The translations under genes and the position numbers were made by a program. DNA of 64,000 nucleotides from Afipia massiliensis (GTDB taxonomy: Bacteria; Pseudomonadota; Alphaproteobacteria; Rhizobiales; Xanthobacteraceae): positions 806,001 to 870,000 of the forward strand of contig NZ_JACHIJ010000001.1 in assembly GCF_014203115.1 (NCBI RefSeq). Direction: 5' to 3'. Each line of letters begins with the position of its first letter. The first letter of the stretch is position 1. The notes under the pieces were generated by a model that saw only the letters and a program-made list of their open reading frames with translations, did not search any database and was not told the origin of the DNA. Positions 37,643-47,471 of the stretch are shown piece after piece.

Positions 37643-38701
37643 GTGAGCGAGAATATTGTTGCGGAGACAGCGGAGCGGATTTTTGCGGATCTTGCGGACG
37701 CACAGAACATCAACGGCGCTGCGAATGATACCTGGAAGCAGCCACTGTGGAGCGCACTGACGGATGCGGGTCTGCCGCTGTCTTGGGTGCCGGAGGATTG
37801 TGACGGCTCCGGCGCGAGCCTCGCGGATGGTTTTGCGGTTGCGGCTTCCGCCGGAAAATTTGCGGTGCCCGTTCCGCTGGTCGAAACGATGCTGGCGGGC
37901 TGGCTGCTGGCGCAGGCGGGGCTTCCCTCGCCCGCCGGCAAAATGACCGTTGCCCCGGCGCGGCCGCAGGATCGCATCGCCCTCAACGTCGATGGCACGC
38001 TCAGCGGACGGCTTCGCGGGGTGCCGTTCGCATCCGAGGCCGCGCATATCGCGGTGATCGCACAAACTGCGAAGGGATACTCCATTGCACTGGTGGAGGC
38101 ATCGGCCTGCCGGATCGAGACCGGAGAGAGTCTCGGCAATGACGCATCGGACACCGTGACGCTCGACAATGTCAGGCCGCTTGCCGCAAAGCCCGCGTCT
38201 GCGGGAGTGACGCACACCTCGCTGATGCAGATGGGCGCGACCGTGCGCAGCCTGCAGATCGCTGGTGCGCTGGAGACGATGCTGGAGATCACGGTGCGCT
38301 ATTCGAACGAGCGTGTGGCGTTCGAGAAGAAAATCTCGAAGTTCCAAGCCGTACAGCACAACCTCGCGCGGCTCGCGGGCGAAGTCGCCGCCGCCGTCGC
38401 GGCGGCAGGGTCAGCCGCCGACGCGATCGCGAACAGCGCGTCATTCGACGACGCGGTGTTTCTCGAGGTTGCATCGGCCAAGGTCCGCTGTGCGGAAGCA
38501 GCCGAGAAAGGCACCGCGATCGCGCACCAAGTGCATGGCGCCATCGGCTTCTCGATGGAGCACATACTGCATCGCTACACGCTGCGCGCGCTGGGCTGGC
38601 GCGACGATTTCGGCCACGAAAGTTACTGGGCCACCGAGCTTGGCAAATTCGTCGCCGCCCGAGGCGCGGATGAGCTGTGGCCGCTGGTCGCGTCGCGGTA
38701 A
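37643..38701 (+). CDS. acyl-CoA dehydrogenase-like protein (smaller partner)
   Basis: 352 residues with the acyl-CoA dehydrogenase fold: N-terminal helical domain, beta domain, and C-terminal helices with YSNERVAFEKKISKFQAVQHNLA and HQVHGAIGFSMEHILHRY. It is shorter than typical and the substrate base is not obvious, as in the partner subunit of two-gene (heteromeric) acyl-CoA dehydrogenases. It probably starts at GTG 37643 (MSENIVAETAE). It is followed after 33 bp by a full acyl-CoA dehydrogenase, so an operon and a heteromer are plausible. Confidence 0.87.
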   Translation: MSENIVAETAERIFADLADAQNINGAANDTWKQPLWSALTDAGLPLSWVPEDCDGSGASLADGFAVAASAGKFAVPVPLVETMLAGWLLAQAGLPSPAGKMTVAPARPQDRIALNVDGTLSGRLRGVPFASEAAHIAVIAQTAKGYSIALVEASACRIETGESLGNDASDTVTLDNVRPLAAKPASAGVTHTSLMQMGATVRSLQIAGALETMLEITVRYSNERVAFEKKISKFQAVQHNLARLAGEVAAAVAAAGSAADAIANSASFDDAVFLEVASAKVRCAEAAEKGTAIAHQVHGAIGFSMEHILHRYTLRALGWRDDFGHESYWATELGKFVAARGADELWPLVASR

Positions 38702-38734
38702 TCAAACCACAATCGAGTTTTCAGGAAATATAAG

Positions 38735-39895
38735 ATGACCGCAGCGCTTCGTTTCGACCAGATCCGTTTGCCGGAAGAATGCGAGACGCTGCGGCGCGAG
38801 GTGCGCGCGTTCCTCGCCGAGGAGATCGCCGCCGGCACCTTCAATCCGCATGAACCGCAGCGCGAGGACACCGACATTCCGGAGTTCAGCCGACGGGTCG
38901 GCGAACGCGGCTGGATCGGCATGACCTGGCCGAAACAATACGGCGGCCACGAGCGCACCTTCCTCGAGCGCTATGTCGTCACCGAGGAGATGCGCGTCGC
39001 CAATGCGCCGACCCGCCGCTTTTTTGTCGCTGACCGCCAGAGCGGCCCGGTGCTGCTCAAATACGCCAACGAGCGGATCAAGATGGACATCGTGCCGCGG
39101 ATCTGCCGCGGCGAAGTCTGTTTCGCGATCGGCATGAGCGAGCCGAACTCCGGCTCCGACCTGTTCGCCGCCAAAACCAAGGCCACCAAGACCGACGGCG
39201 GCTGGCTGATCAACGGCACCAAGATCTGGACCACCTCGGCACACATGGCCGACTACATGCTCGCGATTTTCCGCACCTCGCCGCCGACCAAGGAGAACCG
39301 CCGCCACGGCCTGACCCAGTTCCTGGTCGACATGAAGACGCCCGGCATCACCGTCAATCCGATTGAGCAGATCAGCGGGCTGAAGGAATTCAACGAGGTC
39401 GTGTTCCAGGATGCGTTCATGCCGGACGATCACGTGCTCGGCGAAATCGACGGCGCATGGAAGCAGGCGACCAGTGAACTGGCCTATGAACGCAGCGGAC
39501 CCGAGCGATTCCTTGAGACCTACTACGTGCTGACCGAACTCGTGCGTGCGCTGGGACCGAACCCCGACACCCGCGGTGCGGAAGGCATTGGCCGGCTCGT
39601 CGCCCAGCTTCACACCATGCGCCGCATGTCGGTATCGGTCGCAGGCATGCTGCAGGCCGGCAAGGAGCCCGTCGTCGAGGCGTCCATCGTCAAGGACATC
39701 GGCACCATCTGGGAACAGCAGTTGCCACACCGGGTGCGCGACCTTGCCGCCTTTATCGATGCCGACGCTTCGAATCACCACACGCTAGAAGACCAGCTTG
39801 CCTTCGCCATCAAGATCGCACCCAAGCTCACCATCCAGGGCGGCACCACCGAAGTGCTGCGCGGCATCATCGCGCGCGGACTCGGGCTACGCTGA
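38735..39895 (+). CDS. acyl-CoA dehydrogenase
   Basis: 386 residues, full-length flavoenzyme introducing a double bond next to an acyl-CoA thioester. Motifs include CFAIGMSEPNSGSDLFA for FAD contact, TKIWTTSAHMADYM, and the C-terminal QGGTTEVLRGIIARGLGLR. It lies between a partner-like subunit and an enoyl-CoA hydratase, 31 bp from the latter, suggesting beta-oxidation of a particular acyl-CoA. The chain type cannot be read from the sequence. Confidence 0.93.
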   Translation: MTAALRFDQIRLPEECETLRREVRAFLAEEIAAGTFNPHEPQREDTDIPEFSRRVGERGWIGMTWPKQYGGHERTFLERYVVTEEMRVANAPTRRFFVADRQSGPVLLKYANERIKMDIVPRICRGEVCFAIGMSEPNSGSDLFAAKTKATKTDGGWLINGTKIWTTSAHMADYMLAIFRTSPPTKENRRHGLTQFLVDMKTPGITVNPIEQISGLKEFNEVVFQDAFMPDDHVLGEIDGAWKQATSELAYERSGPERFLETYYVLTELVRALGPNPDTRGAEGIGRLVAQLHTMRRMSVSVAGMLQAGKEPVVEASIVKDIGTIWEQQLPHRVRDLAAFIDADASNHHTLEDQLAFAIKIAPKLTIQGGTTEVLRGIIARGLGLR

Positions 39896-39926
39896 GATAA
39901 CAACAACCATTGAACGAGGAAAATCA

Positions 39927-40712
39927 ATGAGCGGCTTTACCGATATCGGCGTCGAGAAACATGGCCACGTCACGCTGATCGAAATTCGCCGGCCGCCGCT
40001 GAATTTTTTCGATCTTTCCCTTATCCGCCAGATTGCCGATGCGCTCGGACAGATCGACAACGACATGGACAGCCGCGCCGTGGTGCTCGCCTCGCAAGGG
40101 AAAGCGTTTTGCGCGGGCGCGAACTTCAACCGGCCTGCGGGCTTTGATGGAGACGCCGCCTCCGGCGACGGCACCACCGGTGACCTTTACCGTGAGGCTG
40201 TGCGTATCTTCAGCAACAAGAAGCCGATCGTTGCAGCCGTCCAGGGCGCGGCCATCGGTGGCGGACTTGGTCTTGCGGTCTCGGCAGATTTCCGCGTCAC
40301 CTGCCCCGAGGCCCGCTTCGCAGCAAATTTCACCAAGCTTGGATTTCACCCCGGCTTCGGCCTCACCGTGACACTTCCCGAAGTGGTCGGAAAGAACAAC
40401 GCCGCGCTGATGTTTTACACCAGCCGCCGCGTGACCGGTGAGGAAGCGTTCAACATGGGATTGGCCAACGTGCTGGTGCCGCAGGATCAGGTGCGCGACG
40501 AAGCGTTCAAACTCGCACACGAGATCGCAGAAAATTCGCCGCTGGGATTGATGTCAACACGCGCAACCATGCGTGCGGGATTGGCGGATCGCGTCAAGGC
40601 GCAAACCGATCATGAACTCGCTGAGCAAACGTGGCTGCGCGAAACCGAGGACTTCCAGGAAGGCATCAAGTCGACCGCAGAGCGCCGCGCCGGCAACTTC
40701 AAGGGGCGGTGA
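39927..40712 (+). CDS. enoyl-CoA hydratase/isomerase family protein
   Basis: 261 residues of the crotonase fold. CoA/oxyanion-hole segments are SQGKAFCAGANF (near 55-66) and AAVQGAAIGGGLGLAVSADF. The start is ATG 39927, with GAGGA upstream. It would hydrate the enoyl-CoA formed by the dehydrogenases upstream. Its 3' end overlaps the convergent Wzz-like gene by 14 bp. Confidence 0.92.
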   Translation: MSGFTDIGVEKHGHVTLIEIRRPPLNFFDLSLIRQIADALGQIDNDMDSRAVVLASQGKAFCAGANFNRPAGFDGDAASGDGTTGDLYREAVRIFSNKKPIVAAVQGAAIGGGLGLAVSADFRVTCPEARFAANFTKLGFHPGFGLTVTLPEVVGKNNAALMFYTSRRVTGEEAFNMGLANVLVPQDQVRDEAFKLAHEIAENSPLGLMSTRATMRAGLADRVKAQTDHELAEQTWLRETEDFQEGIKSTAERRAGNFKGR

Positions 40713-42105
40713 CGCGTCCCTTAGATTCGTCCATCAGTTCCAAAAGCCACGCAAGGCTGACGCCGAGGCCGAGCCCAATCAGCAAGCTGGTGAGCAGCAC
40801 ACCGATGGGAAACGTTCCGCTCGGCTCAAGCGGTGCTCTCGCCCGGCTCAGTATCCTGGCATTTGAGCTGTCAGGTCGGGGTTGTCCGCCAAGGTCGCGA
40901 GACCGGGCCAGCACCGCCTGATAGGCAACCCGGCTCGCCTCCACGTCGCGTTCAAGCTCCTTGAGACGCGCGACAGTCTCGTTGGATTTCGTCACGTCCT
41001 GTTTCGACGTCTCAAGACGGCTTTTGAGCTGCGTTGCCGACGCGCGCGCCCGCTCCAACTCGCTCGTGGCAGACTGAACAGCCCCTTGGAGTGACTGATC
41101 CAGCAGCCGTTTTGCTTCGTTAGCCCGCATCCGCGCAATGATGAGATCGGGATGGCGGGGCCCAAGCGTCTCGGACAGATCGAGCTCAAGTTGCTTCGCC
41201 GCGGCGTAACGATTTCCGAGCGCGCCGACGGCTCCGCCGCGAGCCGTGTCGGGAATGCCTCCGGCTTCCAGAATCTTTTTGGCACGCTGAAGCTGGTTGA
41301 GCGTCGATCGCAGACCGGCGACCTTGGCCTCGGCAGCGGTCATCTGGCCGGAAATCTCGTTCATCTGCTTCTCGGCATTGGATGAACCGGTCGCGACAAC
41401 CGTCTGGTTCTCACCGCGAAACTTCTCATAGCGTTGTTCCGCGTTCCGCACGCGGGACTGAAGCGTTTCCAGCCGTGGGCCGAGAGATGCGGCGGCGCTG
41501 GGCGATACTCCCTTGCGCGCCTGCGCCTGTTCCTCGACATAGCCATCCATTACGGCATTGGCGACACGAGCCGAGGTCTCACGGTCCGGTGTGACGACGT
41601 TGACGTCGACGGCATGAGAGCCGGGATTGCGCACGATGCTGACCGCACGGTCGAGCTGGCGCAGCGCCATCGCGTGCCGATCGACGGCAGGAGCAAGCCC
41701 GACGCCGGTCAGAAGCGTGGAGAGAATGCCCCTCGATTTGCCGCCAAAGAACGGGGCACTTTCGAGTTTCTCCTGCGCGATGACCCGATCGTAAACACTG
41801 CGCGATGTCATGACGTGGATCTGGTTTTCGACGCCCGTCGCGTCCGCGTTACCCGCTGCTGCCGGAGCCGCGCCACCGCTGCTAACCTGGGCTCCCGGCA
41901 AGTCGAGCAAAATCCGGCCGGAAGCGACATACTTTGGAGCCGACAGCAGAATCCAGGCAAGGCAAATACCGGCACACGCAAGCGTCACGGCGGTAATGAA
42001 TGCAGCCCGGCGGCGCAACATCGCCGCGATGCCGTCCACATCCAGGGCGGGCGCCTGAACGCGCGGCAGGTACGCGTCGTGCCTGTCGCTCTCGGATATC
42101 GCCAT
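40699..42105 (-). CDS. Wzz/GumC-like polysaccharide chain-length protein
   Basis: 468 residues with two membrane helices (about 36-56, FITAVTLACAGICLAWILL, and 432-454, IGVLLTSLLIGLGLGVSLAW) enclosing a long periplasmic coiled coil. The N-terminal part, with KYVASGRILLDLPG and SRSVYDRVIAQEKL, is the Wzz domain of polysaccharide co-polymerases. No tyrosine-kinase domain is attached. No glycosyltransferase or export genes surround it, so it is an orphan in this window. The 3' end overlaps the facing enoyl-CoA hydratase gene. Confidence 0.87.
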   Translation of the reverse strand: MAISESDRHDAYLPRVQAPALDVDGIAAMLRRRAAFITAVTLACAGICLAWILLSAPKYVASGRILLDLPGAQVSSGGAAPAAAGNADATGVENQIHVMTSRSVYDRVIAQEKLESAPFFGGKSRGILSTLLTGVGLAPAVDRHAMALRQLDRAVSIVRNPGSHAVDVNVVTPDRETSARVANAVMDGYVEEQAQARKGVSPSAAASLGPRLETLQSRVRNAEQRYEKFRGENQTVVATGSSNAEKQMNEISGQMTAAEAKVAGLRSTLNQLQRAKKILEAGGIPDTARGGAVGALGNRYAAAKQLELDLSETLGPRHPDLIIARMRANEAKRLLDQSLQGAVQSATSELERARASATQLKSRLETSKQDVTKSNETVARLKELERDVEASRVAYQAVLARSRDLGGQPRPDSSNARILSRARAPLEPSGTFPIGVLLTSLLIGLGLGVSLAWLLELMDESKGRVTAP

Positions 42106-42174
42106 GCCAACAACCTTACGCAGTACAATCCGAGAGCCAGTTTAGCCCCTCTCCGCACTCCCTGGGGAGACATC

Positions 42175-42195
42175 TTTGTTCAATGATTGAACAAA
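42175..42195. promoter_or_regulatory. perfect 21-bp palindrome upstream of the Wzz-like gene
   Basis: Arms TTTGTTCAAT and ATTGAACAAA flank a single central G. It is 70 bp before the Wzz-like ATG, the position of an operator. AT-rich and perfectly symmetric in a GC-rich region, it is unlikely to be chance. The regulator is unknown. Confidence 0.6.
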
Positions 42196-42278
42196 ATCTG
42201 CCCTCAGACCGGGCCGCAGAAGGCACCCTGCGCCAAGTGACTGGAGCCACAAACGCCGCGATGAGCAGGATATGCGCG

Positions 42279-43115
42279 TCAGTCCGCGAATTCGATAAAG
42301 ATCGGCTGATGGTCCGAAGCCGCGGTCTTGGCGTCCACCTCGATGTGGCGAATCCGGCCGCTCAAATCCTCGGTCGTGAAGATGAAATCGCGGCAGTCGG
42401 GCCCGTCTGACCATTGCACGCGATCATATAACCCACATGTCATCGCGTGAGGCTGGCCGGGATGACAGGTCGACCACGCATCGCGATAGTTCAACCCCGC
42501 ACGGGCTGATTCATTGATCAGCGCGTGCTGGGGGTCCGAGACATCGAAATTGAAGTCGCCGCAGAGCAGGCTCGACGCTGCCAGTGTCTGGGCCGCATAG
42601 GGCTCGTTGTATGAACCGCTTGCCTTGGCGCTCGTCGATGCCTCTTCCTGAAGATCGAGCAACCGCTTGATCTGCGCTTCGCGCTGATCGGCAGAATGAT
42701 ACTCGAGGTGGGTGTTGACGACGCGCAGCGCACCGAACGCGGTCTGAACCGTCACATCAAGCGCGTGACGCCGCATGCTGCGGACAGCGCTGGCTCCCGG
42801 CCACGGCAACAGATGATTGGAGATCTGCATCACCGGCAAACGCGACAACGTCATGTTTCCGAACCGGTGCGTTCGTCCGTCGTTATCGATAGATTCAATT
42901 GCCGGACGAAAGACCGGCACATATCCGGGCAGCAGGGATGCCAGCTGCGCGCTTTGATCGTCGCCACCGTCGAGATTGGCAAAATTGTCGGAGACTTCCT
43001 GAAAACAGTAGACGTCCGCGTCAGCCAGCTCCTTTGCGACGGAGACGATGCGCGCAAGATCGGTCACGCCATCGCAGCCCTTGCCGCACTGAATATTCCA
43101 GGTCAGCAGCCGCAT
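42279..43115 (-). CDS. endonuclease/exonuclease/phosphatase (EEP) family enzyme
   Basis: 278 residues with EEP hallmarks: LLTWNIQCGKG, YCFQEVSD (Glu metal ligand), VVNTHLEYHS, LCGDFNFDVSD and the terminal SDHQPIF (catalytic His). Members cut phosphodiesters in DNA, lipids or small molecules. It overlaps the upstream permease stop by one base (TGATG), so it is the last gene of the Ugp-like operon. A small-molecule or lipid phosphodiesterase feeding that importer is more likely than DNA repair, but this is inference. No signal peptide is seen, so cleavage would be cytoplasmic. Confidence 0.85.
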   Translation of the reverse strand: MRLLTWNIQCGKGCDGVTDLARIVSVAKELADADVYCFQEVSDNFANLDGGDDQSAQLASLLPGYVPVFRPAIESIDNDGRTHRFGNMTLSRLPVMQISNHLLPWPGASAVRSMRRHALDVTVQTAFGALRVVNTHLEYHSADQREAQIKRLLDLQEEASTSAKASGSYNEPYAAQTLAASSLLCGDFNFDVSDPQHALINESARAGLNYRDAWSTCHPGQPHAMTCGLYDRVQWSDGPDCRDFIFTTEDLSGRIRHIEVDAKTAASDHQPIFIEFAD

Positions 43116-43924
43116 CAGCGAATGCCCGCACGCATGAAAGATTGTACGAACTGCCGCTGGAACAGCAGGAACGCAATCAGCAGCGGCCCCATCGTCATCA
43201 CCGTGGCTGCCGTAATGATCGACCAGTCCACGCCGGTCTCAGGGGCACCGAACACAGCAAGGCCTACGGTAAGTGGCCGGCTTTCCACCGAGTTCGTCAC
43301 GATCAAAGGCCACAGGAAGTTGTTCCAGTGATAGCTGACAGACACGAGGCCGAAGGCCACGTAAGTCGGTCGCGCCAGCGGAACGTAGACCTTCCAAAGG
43401 ATCTGCAGCGGCCCCGCACCCTCGACACGGGCGGCTTCCACCAGTTCCTGCGGTACGCTCTTGAACGTCTGCCGCAACAAAAAGATGCCGAACGCGCTTG
43501 CGAGGTATGGCAGCGCAATCGCGGGGATCGTGTCGAGCAAGCCAAGCTTCCCGATCATGCGATAATTCTCGACGATCAGTACGTCCGGCATGATCATCAA
43601 CTGCAATAGCACCAGTGCGAAGGCGATCCCACTTCCACGGAACGTGAAACGCGCGAAAGCGTAGGCCGCAAGCGTCGAAAGTATCAGCTGACCGATCAGA
43701 ATGATGACGACCAATACGACCGTGTTGATGTAGTACCTTCCGAACGGCGCCTGATTCCAGGCGCGCGCGAAGTTCTCCAGTGTCCACGGCGCAGACAGAC
43801 TGAACGATGTCGCGTAAGCCGCTGGATGCAGCGCACTCCAGAATGCGTAGACCAGCGGCGCAAGCCAAAGCAGCGCCAGCAGCCATGCGGCAATCGCCTC
43901 AAGAGGATGCGTGCGGCCGTTCAT
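43115..43924 (-). CDS. ABC transporter permease, UgpE-like
   Basis: 269 residues, about six membrane helices, with the inner-membrane coupling motif EAARVEGAGPLQILWKVYVP, the EAA loop that touches the ATPase. It is the second permease of a carbohydrate-uptake-1 type importer. It overlaps both neighbours (4 bp with the UgpA-like gene, 1 bp with the EEP gene). Confidence 0.9.
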   Translation of the reverse strand: MNGRTHPLEAIAAWLLALLWLAPLVYAFWSALHPAAYATSFSLSAPWTLENFARAWNQAPFGRYYINTVVLVVIILIGQLILSTLAAYAFARFTFRGSGIAFALVLLQLMIMPDVLIVENYRMIGKLGLLDTIPAIALPYLASAFGIFLLRQTFKSVPQELVEAARVEGAGPLQILWKVYVPLARPTYVAFGLVSVSYHWNNFLWPLIVTNSVESRPLTVGLAVFGAPETGVDWSIITAATVMTMGPLLIAFLLFQRQFVQSFMRAGIR

Positions 43925-44841
43925 TGATAATGAATCCTGCGATCGAGGTAGCCGAATTTGATCAATGCGACCGCGCTGAGCAGAACCAAGAGCACCACCG
44001 TCAGGGTCGCAGCGTAGGCAGAATCCTGGAACGTGAACGCGACCTCATAGATGTAATACAGCAGCAACGTACTGGCGTTGTTGGGCCCGCCCTTCGTCAT
44101 GATGACGAGATGATCGACCAGCTTGAACGAATTGATCACCGCGTTGATTGTCACAAACAACGTCGTCGGCATCAGCAACGGGAAGGTAATCCGACGGAAG
44201 GTGTACCAACGGCTTGCGCCTTCGACTGCGGCGGCCTCCTCCAGATCCGGCGACAACTGCTGAAGCGCAGCCAGATAGAAGATCATGAAGAATCCGGCTT
44301 CCTTCCAGATCACCATCACGACAAGACAGCTCATCACTGTGCTCGGATCACCGAGCCAGTTCCAGCCCGCAAGCCCGAAAACCCCGCGCAACTGATCGAG
44401 CAGTCCGTAATCCGGCGTGTAGAAAAACAGCCAGATGTTCGCGACCGCGATCATCGGCAGTACGGTCGGCGTGAAGAAGGCAAGCCGCAGAAAGCCGCGG
44501 CCACGCATGTTGCGATTGACCCAGATCGCCATCAACAGCGCCAGAGCTATCGACGTCGGGATGGTGCCCAGCGCAAACCAGAAATTGTTGACCAGCGCCT
44601 TCCAGAAAATCGGATCGGCAGCCATCGCATGATAGCTCTCCAGACCGACGAAAACTTCCGTGCCGTTCCGGCGCGTAATAAAGAACGAATGCCGGATAGT
44701 CGCCAGGATTGGATAATGCGTGAACGCGATCAATAGCACCGCGGCTGGCAACAGCAGCAGCCACGCGTTCACAGCATTCCACCACGCGTGCGACTTCGGC
44801 CTGCGTGCGGCAACTGATAGTGTGGCGGCTTGATCTGTCAT
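43921..44841 (-). CDS. ABC transporter permease, UgpA-like
   Basis: 306 residues with six predicted helices, the first WLLLLPAAVLLIAFTHYPIL, and the coupling loop EEAAAVEGASRWYTFRRITF. It forms the pore with the UgpE-like protein. The start is ATG 44841 (MTDQAATLS). It follows the binding-protein gene by 45 bp. Confidence 0.9.
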   Translation of the reverse strand: MTDQAATLSVAARRPKSHAWWNAVNAWLLLLPAAVLLIAFTHYPILATIRHSFFITRRNGTEVFVGLESYHAMAADPIFWKALVNNFWFALGTIPTSIALALLMAIWVNRNMRGRGFLRLAFFTPTVLPMIAVANIWLFFYTPDYGLLDQLRGVFGLAGWNWLGDPSTVMSCLVVMVIWKEAGFFMIFYLAALQQLSPDLEEAAAVEGASRWYTFRRITFPLLMPTTLFVTINAVINSFKLVDHLVIMTKGGPNNASTLLLYYIYEVAFTFQDSAYAATLTVVLLVLLSAVALIKFGYLDRRIHYQ

Positions 44842-44886
44842 CGGACAATTGACCGGATGGCGGCGAACCGCCACCCGGTCTTTTCT

Positions 44887-46164
44887 CTACTTATAAGCGC
44901 GCAGCACGCGATCCGCCTGCTGTTGCGCGGCCGCAAGCGCTTCTTGCGGCTTTTGCGTGCCCGTCACCGCAGCCTGAATGGCGTCGTTGACGAACTTGTA
45001 GATACGGCCGTTCTCGTGAACCGACAGCTCAGGGACAGCATGTTCGAGCTGATCGCGAGCGACCAGAGCTGCGGGGAAGCCCTTCGCATAAGCCTCCATC
45101 GCCGGCGTCTTGTAAGCCGCGGGCGAAACAGCAGCATATCCGGTCTTGATGCTCCATTCGGCCGCGCGCTCAGGCGTCGTCATCCACTGGATGAACTTCA
45201 CCGCCGCCTTCTGCTGCTCGGGCGAAGCGCCCTTAAAGATGTAGAAGCTGCCGCCACCGGTTGGCGAACCACGGCGTTCCTTGGCAGGCAACATGGCGAC
45301 ACCAAAGTTGAACTTGGCGCCGTCCTTCACCGCGGTCAGATTGCCCGTGGTGTGCCACATCATCGCGGTCTTGCCTTCGAGGAAATCGGTACGCAGCGTC
45401 GCCCAGTCGATGCTGCCCGGAGGCATCACCGCCTGCTTGCGCGACAGATCAACCCAGTAATCCAGCGCACCGACGGTCTTCGGCGCGGTGAGATAGACCT
45501 CATTGCCCGCCTCGTTCATTAGTCTCTGGCCGTTTTCGATCGCCAGGGCCTGAAGCATCCAGTAGCCGTAACCCGTCGTCGGAATTTCGACGCCCCAGCG
45601 CGTGGTGTTGCCGGATGCATCCTTCTTGACGAGCTTCTTGCTCATCTCGGTCATTTCACCCCAGCTTGCGGGCGCCTTTTCCGGATCGAGACCCCCTTCC
45701 TTGAACGCGTCCTTGTTCCAGTACAGCACGATGGTCGACCGCTGGAACGGAATGCTCCAGGTCTTGCCGTCGACCTGCCCGTTCGCCATGAACGCCGGAT
45801 AGAATTCCTTGAACCACGCCTTGTCGGCAACGAGGTCGTCCATCGGCACGATGGCTTTTTCATCCATCAGCGTAAACACGTCGGTCGAGAGCAGCACCGA
45901 CAGCTGCGGCGGCTGGCCGCCCTTCATCGCCGTCATCGCCTTGGTCATCGTATCGGTGTAGTTTCCGGCATAGACCGCCGTCACCTTGATGTCCGCGTTT
46001 TCCTTCTCGAAACGCGCCACCATGTCGTCGATGATCTTGGTCACCGGGCCGCCGACCGCGACAGGATAATACATGGTGAGATCAACCGCAGCCGCAGGCC
46101 GCGAACCGAAAGACAGAGCCGCAAGCGCAGCCGCCGCAAGCATCGTTCGTGTACGGAATTTCAT
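44887..46164 (-). CDS. ABC transporter substrate-binding protein, UgpB-like
   Basis: 425 residues: a signal peptide (about 1-26, RPAAAV) and a two-lobed solute-binding fold of the sugar/glycerol-phosphate cluster, with FQRSTIVLYWNKDAFKEGGL and GGGSFYIFKGAS. Length and similarity to UgpB suggest glycerol-3-phosphate or glycerophosphodiesters as substrate. The regulator and operator next door, which resemble GlpR and its site, support this. Confidence 0.88.
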   Translation of the reverse strand: MKFRTRTMLAAAALAALSFGSRPAAAVDLTMYYPVAVGGPVTKIIDDMVARFEKENADIKVTAVYAGNYTDTMTKAMTAMKGGQPPQLSVLLSTDVFTLMDEKAIVPMDDLVADKAWFKEFYPAFMANGQVDGKTWSIPFQRSTIVLYWNKDAFKEGGLDPEKAPASWGEMTEMSKKLVKKDASGNTTRWGVEIPTTGYGYWMLQALAIENGQRLMNEAGNEVYLTAPKTVGALDYWVDLSRKQAVMPPGSIDWATLRTDFLEGKTAMMWHTTGNLTAVKDGAKFNFGVAMLPAKERRGSPTGGGSFYIFKGASPEQQKAAVKFIQWMTTPERAAEWSIKTGYAAVSPAAYKTPAMEAYAKGFPAALVARDQLEHAVPELSVHENGRIYKFVNDAIQAAVTGTQKPQEALAAAQQQADRVLRAYK

Positions 46165-46213
46165 ACTATCCTCCCCTTGTTATCGTTTGACTGTCTGATG
46201 CACCGTTACGGCC

Positions 46214-47230
<1,017 letters not shown>

Positions 47231-47386
47231 GAACCTACCCGGTCCGGACAAATTGGGAGATACGAGAGCCTCTCCTTGTGCACGGGCATGCGCGCCGGAC
47301 GATCCCGCTGGTCCGAGACTGCCACAACCGGCTCACGTCAAAAGAACGCTTCGCTCCCGTCCAAGGCAACATCCAAAAGCTCTCCA

Positions 47387-47404
47387 TATGTTCATTCGAA
47401 CATA
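47387..47404. promoter_or_regulatory. GlpR-like operator between the ugp-like operon and the DeoR gene
   Basis: TATGTTCATTCGAACATA has perfect 7-bp arms TATGTTC/GAACATA around ATTC. The E. coli GlpR consensus WATGTTCGWTAWCGAACATW has the same outer arms with one more base pair inside. The divergent regulator is GlpR-like, so it probably autoregulates and represses the transporter through this site. Confidence 0.72.
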
Positions 47405-47471
47405 AATCTTGATCAAACGAAATAAGAAATTGCGCGTTTCTGGTTCGGATGATAATATTTCAATCAGATAC

